The position numbers and the translations under genes were made by a program. A stretch of DNA of 64,000 bases from Swaminathania salitolerans (GTDB lineage Bacteria; Pseudomonadota; Alphaproteobacteria; Acetobacterales; Acetobacteraceae), in contig NZ_BJVC01000007.1 of the NCBI RefSeq assembly GCF_007988945.1, forward strand, positions 24,232 to 88,231, in the 5' to 3' direction. The notes beneath the pieces are model-generated. The model did no database searches. It was not told the DNA's origin and saw only the letters and a program-made list of their open reading frames with translations. This document shows, one piece after another, positions 57,266 through 64,000 of the stretch (its first letter is position 1; each line of letters opens with the position of its first letter).

Positions 57266-57311
57266 ACGGCGTAGGGACGGCTTTCGGGCTGCGTTCAGGG
57301 GGCCGCTGCGT

Positions 57312-58385
57312 TCAGGGGGCGGAGGGATTCGTTTCCGGAAGATCGTGAAGCCCGCCATCGGGATCGGTAATCCGACCGGGATGGCGCTCGGGCCGATAGT
57401 AATCGGGGCCCAGAGGCACCTTCCCCGCGCCGCCGGGTATATCGAGCACATAGGTAGGCCAGGCGAGGCCGGTGACGCGTCCGCGGAGGGTTCTGAGCAG
57501 TGCTCTGCCTTCCTCGATCGGGACATGAAAATGCGAGGTGCCGGGCGCCGGATCGAGCTGATGCAGGTAATAGGGTTTCACCCGGGCGGCGACGAAGGCC
57601 CTGAGCAGGGCCTCGAGAGAGGAAGGCGTGTCGTTCACGCCCCGCAGCAGGACCGACTGGCTCAATACCGGTATGGCGCGGGACTGGATGCGGCGCAGGC
57701 TGGCCCGGGCGTCTTCCGTGAGTTCGCGGGCATGATTGGCGTGGAGGACGATCCACATGGCCCGGTCGGTTTCCAGCGCATCGAGCATGGCGGTGTCGAC
57801 ACGCCGGGGATCGGCCACCGGAACCCGGCTGTGGATACGGATCGTTTCGATATGATCGATGGCGGAGAGCCGGGAGACGATATGCCGGAGCCGTCTCGGG
57901 CTGAGCATGAGCGGGTCTCCGCCCGTCAGGATGACCTCCCGGATCGCTGGATGGGACGCGAGCCATGCGAGGGCCGTTTCGAGCGCGTCGTCGGAGAGCA
58001 ATCCCCCATCCGGGCCGACATGTTCCCGCCGGAAGCAGAAACGGCAATAGAGCGGGCAGACGAGAAGAGGCTTGAGCAAGGCGCGATCTTCGTAGCGGTG
58101 CACGATGCCGGGAACCGGAGACAAGGCATCGTCGCCGATCGGATCGTATCGCTCCCACGGAGCGGTTGCGAGCTCTTCCGGCGAGGGGACGACCTGGCGG
58201 CCGATCGGATCGTCGGGAGTTTCGATCAGGTCGAGGAAGGCGGGCGGTATCGCGGTCGCGAAATTATCCGCCACACGATCGAGCGCGGCCGCCCGATCCT
58301 GCGGGACGAGGCCGTCCGCAATGAGCTGTGCGACGCTGCGCAGGGTCGTTCTGCGTATCGGAGGGGGATTGACCGGATCTGCCAT
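57312..58385 (-). CDS. epmB: EF-P beta-lysylation protein EpmB (lysine 2,3-aminomutase-like)
   Basis: A 357-aa radical SAM enzyme that converts alpha-lysine to beta-lysine for EF-P modification. The 4Fe-4S motif is CPLYCRFCFRREHVG (CxxxCxxC); EVILTGGDPLMLSP is the SAM-binding block. A PLP-binding region follows (KPYYLHQLDPAPGTSHF). EpmB is shorter than free-standing KamA. The start is ATG 58385 (MADPVNPPP), which includes a Pro-Pro-Pro run at residues 7-9; TTG 58421 is an alternative. It is divergent from epmA with 50 bases between the starts. Confidence 0.93.
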   Translation of the reverse strand: MADPVNPPPIRRTTLRSVAQLIADGLVPQDRAAALDRVADNFATAIPPAFLDLIETPDDPIGRQVVPSPEELATAPWERYDPIGDDALSPVPGIVHRYEDRALLKPLLVCPLYCRFCFRREHVGPDGGLLSDDALETALAWLASHPAIREVILTGGDPLMLSPRRLRHIVSRLSAIDHIETIRIHSRVPVADPRRVDTAMLDALETDRAMWIVLHANHARELTEDARASLRRIQSRAIPVLSQSVLLRGVNDTPSSLEALLRAFVAARVKPYYLHQLDPAPGTSHFHVPIEEGRALLRTLRGRVTGLAWPTYVLDIPGGAGKVPLGPDYYRPERHPGRITDPDGGLHDLPETNPSAP

Positions 58386-58435
58386 GGGCGGGCTGTACTG
58401 CAGGCCGGACAGTTTTCGCAACCGGAGAGCGATTC

Positions 58436-59419
58436 ATGACGAAGCGGACTTCCCTCTCGGACAGGGTGCCCCTGTTGCAGCGACGCGCGCTCATGCAACG
58501 CGGCGTGAGAGCCTTTTTCGAGGGGCGCGGTTATCTCGAAGCCGAGACGCCCTATGCGGTGACGACGCCGGGGGAGGAGGTGCATCTGCGCTGTTTCCGT
58601 ACCGAACTCGAGGAGCCCGATGGCCACAGGGAGACGCGCTTCCTGCATACGAGTCCGGAATTCGCGATGAAGCGTATCGTTGCCGCGACGGGATTGCCCG
58701 TGTTCCAGATGGCAAGGGTATGGCGCAATGGCGAGCGCAGCGCTCTGCACGCTCCGGAATTCACGATGCTCGAATGGTATCGCCCGGGGGCGGGGCTCGA
58801 CGCGCTGATGGACGAGACCGAGGCGCTTCTGCGGGCGGTGCTTCCGCCTGCGCTCGAACGTGACGGCCGGACCTTGCGATTCGACGGTCCGTTCGAAAGA
58901 CTGACCATGCAGGAGGCGTTTCACCGCTTCGCGAAGGTCGATCTTCTTGCCTCGGGGGAGGATGCGGCGTGTCTGGCGCGTGACGCGGGGACGCGTTTGC
59001 GGGACGGGGAGACGTGGGAGGATCTGTTCTTCCGCCTGTTGCTGGAGCGTGTCGAACCCGAGATCGGTCGTGTCAGGCCGACATTCCTTACTCACTGGCC
59101 CAGAGCCCAGGCAGCGCTCTCGCGTCAGGATCCCGCCGATCCGCGCGTGGCGCTGAGATTCGAGCTCTATGCGGCCGGGATCGAGCTGGCCAACGCTTTC
59201 GAGGAGCTGACGGATGGCAGGGAACAGAGGGCGCGTTTCGAGGCGGACCGGTTGCGTCGTCTTGCATTGGCGCCGGATCAGGACTGGCCGCTCGACGAGG
59301 GGTTTCTGGAAGATCTCGATCATCTGCCGCCGTGCAGCGGCATCGCGCTCGGCTTCGATCGGCTCGTGATGCTTGCGGTCGGTGCCTCCCGTATTCGTGA
59401 CATTATGTGGTTATCTTAA
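58436..59419 (+). CDS. epmA: EF-P--(R)-beta-lysine ligase EpmA
   Basis: A 327-aa class II lysyl-tRNA synthetase paralogue without the anticodon-binding domain. It activates beta-lysine and attaches it to EF-P. Motif 2 region is FQMARVWRNGERSALHAPEF; motif 3 is PCSGIALGFDRLVMLAVG. HTSPEFAMKRIVAATG is typical. The absence of an N-terminal OB domain separates it from LysS. ATG 58436 begins MTKRTSLSDRVPLLQRRALM. Confidence 0.95.
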   Translation: MTKRTSLSDRVPLLQRRALMQRGVRAFFEGRGYLEAETPYAVTTPGEEVHLRCFRTELEEPDGHRETRFLHTSPEFAMKRIVAATGLPVFQMARVWRNGERSALHAPEFTMLEWYRPGAGLDALMDETEALLRAVLPPALERDGRTLRFDGPFERLTMQEAFHRFAKVDLLASGEDAACLARDAGTRLRDGETWEDLFFRLLLERVEPEIGRVRPTFLTHWPRAQAALSRQDPADPRVALRFELYAAGIELANAFEELTDGREQRARFEADRLRRLALAPDQDWPLDEGFLEDLDHLPPCSGIALGFDRLVMLAVGASRIRDIMWLS

Positions 59420-59532
59420 ACCTTTGGATAGCCATGAAGCTTTTCCGGGGGCAAACTCGTTCTCATAGCCTAACATGGCGCCAGCTTCGAACTGATCCGG
59501 CAGGCGGCTTCAGCTTCGGAAGGGGTATCAGG

Positions 59533-59949
59533 ATGATGAAGAAAACGGTCTTTCTTTCTTTGGCGGCCTTGCTGACGCTGTCGGCGTGCGACGTGCCGAC
59601 CGTACAACAGCGCAAGGTTCTCGATTCCATGATCGGGAAGACGGATGTCGATGTGCTGAGGACCTTCGGCGTGCCGAGCCGGACCTATCAGGCAAGCGGT
59701 CACGATTTCCTTGCCTATATCGACAACCAGACGAACTACTCGCCCGGAACCGGCGGCTGGGGCTGGGGCTGGGGTGGCGGACCCTGGGGCGGTTATGGCG
59801 GCTGGGGTGGCGGCTGGGGCGGCTATGGTGGCTGGGGTGCCTTCGGTGGCGGTTTTCCGCCCAGCTATTATAATACGAGCTGTCAGACGACGTTCGAGCT
59901 GACCAACAGTCGCGTGGTCGGATGGACCATGCGTGGAGACGGATGCTGA
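59533..59949 (+). CDS. Lipoprotein with Gly/Trp-rich repeats
   Basis: A 138-aa lipoprotein. Signal MMKKTVFLSLAALLTLSAC is followed by the mature protein from Cys 19 (lipobox LSAC). The segment LDSMIGKTDVDVLRTFGVPS (about residues 30-49) is reminiscent of small outer-membrane lipoproteins of the SmpA type. Residues about 75-115 are almost pure Gly and Trp with Tyr (GGWGWGWGGG, PWGGYGGWGGG), then one late Cys pair (TSCQTTFEL and a terminal GC). ATG 59533 is chosen for its signal. Function unknown. Confidence 0.8.
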   Translation: MMKKTVFLSLAALLTLSACDVPTVQQRKVLDSMIGKTDVDVLRTFGVPSRTYQASGHDFLAYIDNQTNYSPGTGGWGWGWGGGPWGGYGGWGGGWGGYGGWGAFGGGFPPSYYNTSCQTTFELTNSRVVGWTMRGDGC

Positions 59950-60647
59950 AACCGATGACCTCCGTGGCAAGAAGAACAAGAACAATCTCGTCCGCCTGCC
60001 TTCTGCTTCCTCTTCTTCTCTCCGGTTGCGAGAGCGGCGCCCGGCAGGACCCGCTCGAGCATCCGGGCTCTGTCATGGCGACGCGTATGCCGGCCGCGAG
60101 CAGCGGCCATATGTATCACGAATCGACGAAGTCGCTCACTTCGACGCCGGTCGCCTATGAAGAGCCTCCGACCCTTTCCTATGCTGACAGGCCGCTCCTC
60201 GAGAATATCTCCGCCTCTCTGGAGCTTGCCGATTATCTGCATGCGCTCCGGCAGGCCGATCTGGCGCGCCTGCTCGGACGGAACGGGCCGTTCACCGTTT
60301 TTGCGATTCCGAACGAGCCGCTGGAGCGTTACGCAGCGACGATTCCCGGCGGGGGGCTGATGGCTCCATCCAACGCCGCGCTTCTGCACCGGGTTCTTGC
60401 CTATACGATCGTGCGCGGGAACTGGTCCCCCCAGGCGATCGACAAGGCCATGGCGAAAAGCAAGACCACGCGAATCGCGCTCAGGACAATGTCCGGCGAT
60501 GTCCTGACTGTGAGCAGGGGGCAGAACCCCGGCGCCTTCGTGCTTCTGAACGGGTCCGGGCGTGAGACGCGGATCTGGCTCAATGGCGCCCCCCAATCGA
60601 ACGGGGTGCTTTATTTCACTCAGGATATTCTTCCGCCAAACGGCTGA
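59943..60647 (+). CDS. Fasciclin-domain lipoprotein
   Basis: A 234-aa lipoprotein with signal ISSACLLLPLLLSGC (Cys near residue 30 from ATG 59943). The C-terminal 150 residues are a fasciclin-like (FAS1) domain: LADYLHALRQADLARLLGRN, GPFTVFAIPNEPLERY, LLHRVLAYTIVRGNW, and IWLNGAPQSNGVLYFTQDIL. The ATG overlaps the stop of the preceding lipoprotein gene by 7 bases, so they are co-translated. FAS1 domains act in adhesion; this one is probably on the cell surface or in the periplasm. The 3' end overlaps the convergent thiE-like gene by 32 bases. Confidence 0.85.
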   Translation: MLKPMTSVARRTRTISSACLLLPLLLSGCESGARQDPLEHPGSVMATRMPAASSGHMYHESTKSLTSTPVAYEEPPTLSYADRPLLENISASLELADYLHALRQADLARLLGRNGPFTVFAIPNEPLERYAATIPGGGLMAPSNAALLHRVLAYTIVRGNWSPQAIDKAMAKSKTTRIALRTMSGDVLTVSRGQNPGAFVLLNGSGRETRIWLNGAPQSNGVLYFTQDILPPNG

Positions 60648-61206
60648 GAATACCCGCAAGCTGCCTCTCGGCTCCGTCTTCCGAAGCGAAATCGAGCGGG
60701 ATGGAGAGAAAATCGGCGCCTGCGCGGGCCATCGCCAGAGCCTGATCGGCGTCCGAAACATTCTCCGCTATCACCGGGAGTTCCATCATCTGGGACCACC
60801 AGGTGATCAGATCGGGCGCGTCGGGAGCGACTGCGATGTAGTCGGCGCCCAGCTCTCCTGCAATCATCGCGTCGTCCCGGCTCGTGCCGCAGAATACGCC
60901 GAGTTGCAGATCGCGTCCCAGTTCGGCGCGGGCCAGTGCACAGCGTGCGGCCGTTCCGCTCAGATGGACGCCGTCACAGCCCGTCTGTGCGGCCAGAGCC
61001 GGGAGGTCGGTCAGAATCAGGGCGACGTCGTGTCTCTGGACGGTTTCCCGCAGGGCGTTGACCAGCGACTCGGCCCTTCTTTCATCGGGTCCGTCCAGAC
61101 GCAGGGCGGCGGGATGCCATTTGCGAATGATCGAGACCAGAGCATCGAGATCGCTCCCGGCGTCGAATTCGGGCGGTATGATCAGATAGAGTTCGCAGGG
61201 CAGCAT
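60616..61206 (-). CDS. ThiE-like TIM-barrel protein (degenerate)
   Basis: A 196-aa protein of the thiamine phosphate synthase fold. The pattern LILTDLPALAAQTGCDGVHLS and ELGADYIAVAPDAPDL follows ThiE, but key catalytic residues appear altered: the QLREK strand reads AALRLDGPDER and the usual GPxFxTxTK loop is missing. It may therefore not make thiamine phosphate; a ThiE-like paralogue of unknown role is more likely. It follows the unknown gene 61242-61655 with a 35-base gap and converges with the fasciclin gene, overlapping it by 32 bases. Confidence 0.7.
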   Translation of the reverse strand: MLPCELYLIIPPEFDAGSDLDALVSIIRKWHPAALRLDGPDERRAESLVNALRETVQRHDVALILTDLPALAAQTGCDGVHLSGTAARCALARAELGRDLQLGVFCGTSRDDAMIAGELGADYIAVAPDAPDLITWWSQMMELPVIAENVSDADQALAMARAGADFLSIPLDFASEDGAERQLAGILSRLAEEYPE

Positions 61207-61241
61207 ATGTGGAGTCCGTCAGGGGAGAGATACCGGCTCTC

Positions 61242-61655
61242 TCAGGCGAGAAAGCACTTGAGGCGTTCGAGGCGGTACGGATCGTAAGGCGGTCTGCCAA
61301 GACTGAAAGCGTCCGGCCGGGATGTCAAAACATGCGCATCGCAGCGATGTGCCAGATCCCGCAAGCTGTCGAGGGCGGGGGATTTACCGTCGCAGACGAC
61401 CCATCTTGCGCCGCTTCTGAGCGCGGAGGCGGCCAGGGCCGGCGCAGAGCCGGCATCGAAGACGGACGCGATCATGAGGGACTCCGTCAGGTTCTGCCAC
61501 CAGGGATATCCCATGATTCGCCCGAGACCGGGGGCGGGGATGACGCCATAGACCGGAACGGATCCCGCCGGAGGCAAATGCGGCAGGAGGGTCCGGTCAT
61601 GAAGCACGACGAGACGATCGGGCAGGGTGTCGGCCGGATTATCCTGAGGCTTCAT
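61242..61655 (-). CDS. Protein of unknown function upstream of the ThiE-like gene
   Basis: A 137-aa soluble protein with no signal or membrane segment. Opening MKPQDNPADTLPDRLVVLHD at ATG 61655, with AAGG upstream. The body includes VPVYGVIPAPGLGRIMGYPW and a C-terminal region RPDAFSLGRPPYDPYRLERL. I do not recognise it. It is divergent from the zapA block and is followed on the same strand by the ThiE-like gene, 35 bases away. Confidence 0.6.
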   Translation of the reverse strand: MKPQDNPADTLPDRLVVLHDRTLLPHLPPAGSVPVYGVIPAPGLGRIMGYPWWQNLTESLMIASVFDAGSAPALAASALRSGARWVVCDGKSPALDSLRDLAHRCDAHVLTSRPDAFSLGRPPYDPYRLERLKCFLA

Positions 61656-61724
61656 GCTTGACCTTGCGATACGATGCGGGCTTCCTGTTGATGGCGGAAA
61701 CCACCGGGAACCGATGAGGGTGTT

Positions 61725-61931
61725 GTGACAGATCAGAGCGTGACTGAAAACGCCTCGGCCAGATCCGAGGATCGGATCGAGGAGGCGCTCGATCGCATCG
61801 CTTATGCCCTCCACCAGTCGAGACGCCCTGCAACGGAGGCGGACTGGCAGCCCGTTGCGGCCAATATCGAGGCCTTGCGTCACCGGGTGGGCGATCTCAT
61901 CGCCCGGTTGAGCAACGGGGAGGGCAGATAG
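61725..61931 (+). CDS. Small coiled-coil protein upstream of ZapA
   Basis: A 68-aa acidic protein with one long helix (IEEALDRIAYALHQSRRPAT, then EALRHRVGDLIARLSNGEGR) and no other features. GTG 61725 has GAGGG at 61715-61719 upstream. zapA follows after 2 bases. A short helical protein at this place is common in Alphaproteobacteria (DUF4164-like); the job is unknown, probably cell division. Confidence 0.7.
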   Translation: MTDQSVTENASARSEDRIEEALDRIAYALHQSRRPATEADWQPVAANIEALRHRVGDLIARLSNGEGR

Positions 61932-61933
61932 CC

Positions 61934-62275
61934 ATGGCTCAGGTCTCCATTCGACTGAACGGTTATTCCTATTCCATCGGCTGCAAGGACGGTGAGGAGC
62001 GGTATCTGCAGGATCTTGCCCGGCAGGTCGAGAGACGGATCGAGCGCATCCGTGCCCTCGGCACCCAGGGAGGGGAGGCCTGGACCCTGGTCATGGCCTC
62101 GTTGCTGATGGCAGATGAGCTGCACGATCTGGCGAAAGAGATTCTGCCGAGCACGACGAGCGAGCGGGTGCAGCGTGCCGATCGGATCATTGCCGAGAAC
62201 GAACGGCGCGACGTCAGATTAAATCTTCTGGCGGAACGTGCCGAAGGCATTGCAGCCGAGCTTGAGAATACATAG
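61934..62275 (+). CDS. zapA: Cell division protein ZapA
   Basis: A 113-aa protein of the ZapA family, which bundles FtsZ protofilaments at the division site. The N-terminal domain MAQVSIRLNGYSYSIGCKDG and EERYLQDLARQVERRIERIR lead to a C-terminal coiled coil. It starts 2 bases after the small coiled-coil gene. The 6S RNA gene and fau follow, the same order as in many proteobacteria. Confidence 0.92.
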   Translation: MAQVSIRLNGYSYSIGCKDGEERYLQDLARQVERRIERIRALGTQGGEAWTLVMASLLMADELHDLAKEILPSTTSERVQRADRIIAENERRDVRLNLLAERAEGIAAELENT

Positions 62276-62279
62276 TTAA

Positions 62280-62443
62280 AGCGCGTGGGACTGCCCGGTA
62301 CGTCAGGCAACTCAACCCCTGGGCCGATAAGCACTTCCTTAGGGAGCTGGCTCTGTCGTGATCGTGGTCATGATAACCGGCGCCCACCTGCGTGAGCAGG
62401 TCCGGGAGGGCTGAAAGACCGACGGCCAGGGTGGTTCCACATT
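62280..62443 (+). ncRNA. ssrS: 6S RNA
   Basis: The interval between zapA and fau holds a 6S RNA. The conserved block CCCCTGGGCCGATA (near 62317-62330) matches the E. coli CCCCTGAGCCGATA element. The ends close by 11 base pairs with G-U wobbles: GTGGGACTGCC (62285-62295) with GGTGGTTCCAC (62430-62440). A terminal hairpin CCTGC-GTGA-GCAGG lies near 62387-62402. 6S RNA binds sigma-70 RNA polymerase in stationary phase. Exact ends are not known. The 3' end abuts the fau start codon. Confidence 0.88.
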
Positions 62444-62444
62444 C

Positions 62445-63020
62445 ATGACTATCGACCAGAGCAAACGCGATCTCAGACGCGATCAGAAGGCTCTTCGCCT
62501 CTCCAGACCCGTATCTGCCGAAGATGTCAGGCGCCTCACGCGAGGCATCTTCGAAGCCGTGGCGAACGCGACCGATGCAGTATGTATCGCCTGTGTGTGG
62601 CCGTTGCCCGGCGAGCCCGATCTGAGGCCTCTTCTCTACAATCTGCATGAAGCGGGTCGACGGGTGGTCCTGCCGGAAACCACGCCGCGAGGGCAGGCCC
62701 TTGCGTTTCGTCGCTGGACTCCCGGCTGTCCGATGGTTCCGGGGCGCTTCGATACAGCGCATCCGGACGGTCCCATCGACACCCCTGACGTGGTTCTGGT
62801 ACCTCTCCTGGCATTCGATCGCTCTCTCAATCGTCTCGGCTACGGAGGCGGCTATTACGACCGCACGCTCGCTGTTCTCGACTGTCCGGCGATCGGCTTC
62901 GCCTGGTCGTGGCAGGAGGTGAAAACCGTGCCTGTGGACGCGTTCGACATGCCGCTTTCCGCGATCGTGACGGAACGCGAAACAATAACCCCGCCGAAAC
63001 AGAAAGGTGATCTCTGGTGA
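62445..63020 (+). CDS. fau: 5-formyltetrahydrofolate cyclo-ligase
   Basis: A 191-aa enzyme that turns 5-formyl-THF into 5,10-methenyl-THF, using ATP. The motif FDRSLNRLGYGGGYYDRTL with the ATP-binding GYGGGYYDR is family-diagnostic; VLVPLLAFDR is also seen, and EQ-type C-terminal residues PVDAFDMPLSAIVTERETI close the site. ATG 62445 follows directly after the 6S RNA stem and has no Shine-Dalgarno in front. The fau-like gene after ssrS is conserved in proteobacteria. It overlaps the next gene by GTGA. Confidence 0.93.
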   Translation: MTIDQSKRDLRRDQKALRLSRPVSAEDVRRLTRGIFEAVANATDAVCIACVWPLPGEPDLRPLLYNLHEAGRRVVLPETTPRGQALAFRRWTPGCPMVPGRFDTAHPDGPIDTPDVVLVPLLAFDRSLNRLGYGGGYYDRTLAVLDCPAIGFAWSWQEVKTVPVDAFDMPLSAIVTERETITPPKQKGDLW

Positions 63021-63832
63021 GAATCCTGTTCCTTGGAGATATCGTGGGTCGTGCCGGTCGAGAGGCCGTCATGGTGCAGCTGCCCGCGTGGCGCTCCGCC
63101 CTGAAACTCGATGCAGTCGTCGTGAACGGCGAGAATGCGTCTCATGGGTTCGGCTTGTCCACGGCGATTGCGACGGATCTCTTCAAGGCCGGTGTCGATG
63201 TCATCACGCTCGGGAATCACGCCTGGGATCGGAAGGAGCTGCTGCGCGAGATCGATGCGGAGCCGCGCATCGTTCGTCCGATCAATTTCCCGCCGGGAAC
63301 GCCCGGACAGGGATCGTTCGTGATCGCCCTTCCCAACGGGCGCAAGATTCTGGTGATCAACGTCATGGGCAGGTTGTTCATGGACGCTCTGGACGATCCT
63401 TTCCGGAGCGTCACCGAATGTCTTTCCCGCCACAGGCTCGGGATGACTGCCCATGCCATCATCGTGGATATGCACGCCGAAACGAGCAGCGAGAAAATGG
63501 CTCTGGGTCACTATCTCGACGGTCGGGTGTCGCTTGTCATCGGTACGCACACCCATGTGCCGACGGCAGATCATCGGGTGTTGCCGAAAGGGACTGCCTA
63601 TCAGACCGATGCCGGGATGTGTGGGGACTACGACAGCGTGATCGGTATGGGGAAGGATGCGTCGGTCGCGCGTTTCGTGCGCAAGATCCCGGGAGAACGC
63701 CTCCAGCCCGCGGAAGGCGATGCGACGGTATGCGGTCTGTTCGTCGAAATCGACGACGCGACCGGGCTTGCCCGGCGTGTCGAGGCGGTTCGTCAGGGGG
63801 GACATCTCGCCCCGGCTTTCCCGTGTTTGTGA
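63017..63832 (+). CDS. YmdB/TIGR00282-family metallophosphoesterase
   Basis: A 271-aa metallophosphoesterase. Metal-site blocks: MRILFLGDIVGRAGREAV (GD with the first Asp), VVVNGENASHGFG, VITLGNHAWDRKEL and SLVIGTHTHVPTADHRV. The last block reads AYQTDAGMCGDYDSVIGMG. YmdB of Bacillus is a 2',3'-cyclic-nucleotide phosphodiesterase that affects biofilm and sporulation; the function here is inferred only by family. GTG 63017 overlaps the fau stop. A gap to the window end follows, with a promoter. Confidence 0.9.
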   Translation: MRILFLGDIVGRAGREAVMVQLPAWRSALKLDAVVVNGENASHGFGLSTAIATDLFKAGVDVITLGNHAWDRKELLREIDAEPRIVRPINFPPGTPGQGSFVIALPNGRKILVINVMGRLFMDALDDPFRSVTECLSRHRLGMTAHAIIVDMHAETSSEKMALGHYLDGRVSLVIGTHTHVPTADHRVLPKGTAYQTDAGMCGDYDSVIGMGKDASVARFVRKIPGERLQPAEGDATVCGLFVEIDDATGLARRVEAVRQGGHLAPAFPCL

Positions 63833-63939
63833 GGACTCTGTTTTCCGGACGATTTTTTTCCTGTTTTTTGTGAGTGGTTTTGTCGGGAATCGGGTGTGGT
63901 CCATGTGTGGCGTGGGTTTTGGGGGGATTGAGGAAGTGT

Positions 63940-63998
63940 TTGACAACCCCCCCCGGTTTCCGTAAAAGCCCGTTCACCGCAGCGGAACATGCTGCGGC
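63940..63998 (+). promoter_or_regulatory. Strong promoter followed by an inverted repeat at the window edge
   Basis: TTGACA at 63940-63945, a 17-base spacer and TAAAAG at 63963-63968 (4 of 6 to TATAAT). Just after it, CCGCAGC and GCTGCGG form a 7-bp inverted repeat (63978-63984 and 63992-63998). The consensus -35 box, C-rich spacer and lack of a nearby start codon resemble an rRNA or stable-RNA promoter; the gene itself is outside the window. Confidence 0.5.
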
Positions 63999-64000
63999 GA

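Overview
The window is high-GC Alphaproteobacterial chromosome and most likely comes from an acetic acid bacterium (Acetobacteraceae). The evidence is a hopanoid cluster (hpnA, B, C, D, E, shc, hpnG), glycosyltransferases with the repeated FDxxWYxxxxPD segment that is common in that family, a zapA-6S RNA-fau locus, and a general core-gene layout of that group. The genus cannot be fixed from the sequence alone. Protein-coding density is high. Apart from one remnant of a serine recombinase I see no intact insertion sequence, and there is no CRISPR array.

Layout. 1-3.7 kb: a heptosyltransferase-type gene, thrS, and infC with an AUA start and a strong terminator. 3.7-9.5 kb is accessory: a long AT-rich leader with a terminator-like hairpin, a 798-aa secreted beta-roll protein, a gene-free stretch, and a low-GC island with an overlapping ParA-type ATPase/HEPN gene pair plus a recombinase remnant beside tRNA-Ser(GGA). 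9.6-11.3 kb: lapA-pyrF-trpF on the minus strand. 11.5-18.7 kb: a plus-strand run of a small ORF, secB, a giant repeat glycosyltransferase, an M20 peptidase, pdxA and pdxJ. 18.6-27.3 kb: lipoprotein and envelope genes, a GT2 enzyme, moeB-like, DsrE-like, an SH3 protein, pyk and tyrA. 27.3-41.3 kb: the hopanoid locus, interrupted between hpnC and hpnD by an alpha/beta hydrolase, a glycosyltransferase and a Tat-exported aminotransferase-like protein.

41.3-54.6 kb: an iron alcohol dehydrogenase, a purine permease, an NPP-type phosphodiesterase, an AsmA protein, a second glycosyltransferase related to the one in the hopanoid locus, lepA, and a MotA/MotB/OmpA-like trio. 54.6-59.4 kb: an inositol monophosphatase and the EF-P system (efp, epmB, epmA) with a secreted endonuclease between. 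59.5-63.8 kb: two lipoproteins, a degenerate ThiE-like gene, and the zapA-6S RNA-fau-YmdB block. The window ends in a TTGACA promoter that resembles an rRNA or other stable-RNA promoter.

How the genes work together. Hopanoid genes make squalene through presqualene diphosphate (HpnD), hydroxysqualene (HpnC) and HpnE, cyclise it (Shc), extend and trim the side chain (HpnG; HpnH is not here), and move product (HpnL). PdxA and PdxJ make pyridoxal phosphate. EpmB and EpmA modify EF-P. The best candidate for an undescribed system is the ParA/HEPN pair at 7265-8924. Smaller themes are a recurring 15-bp in-frame tandem-repeat mode at several loci and a possible shared C-terminal module in three carbohydrate-related proteins.
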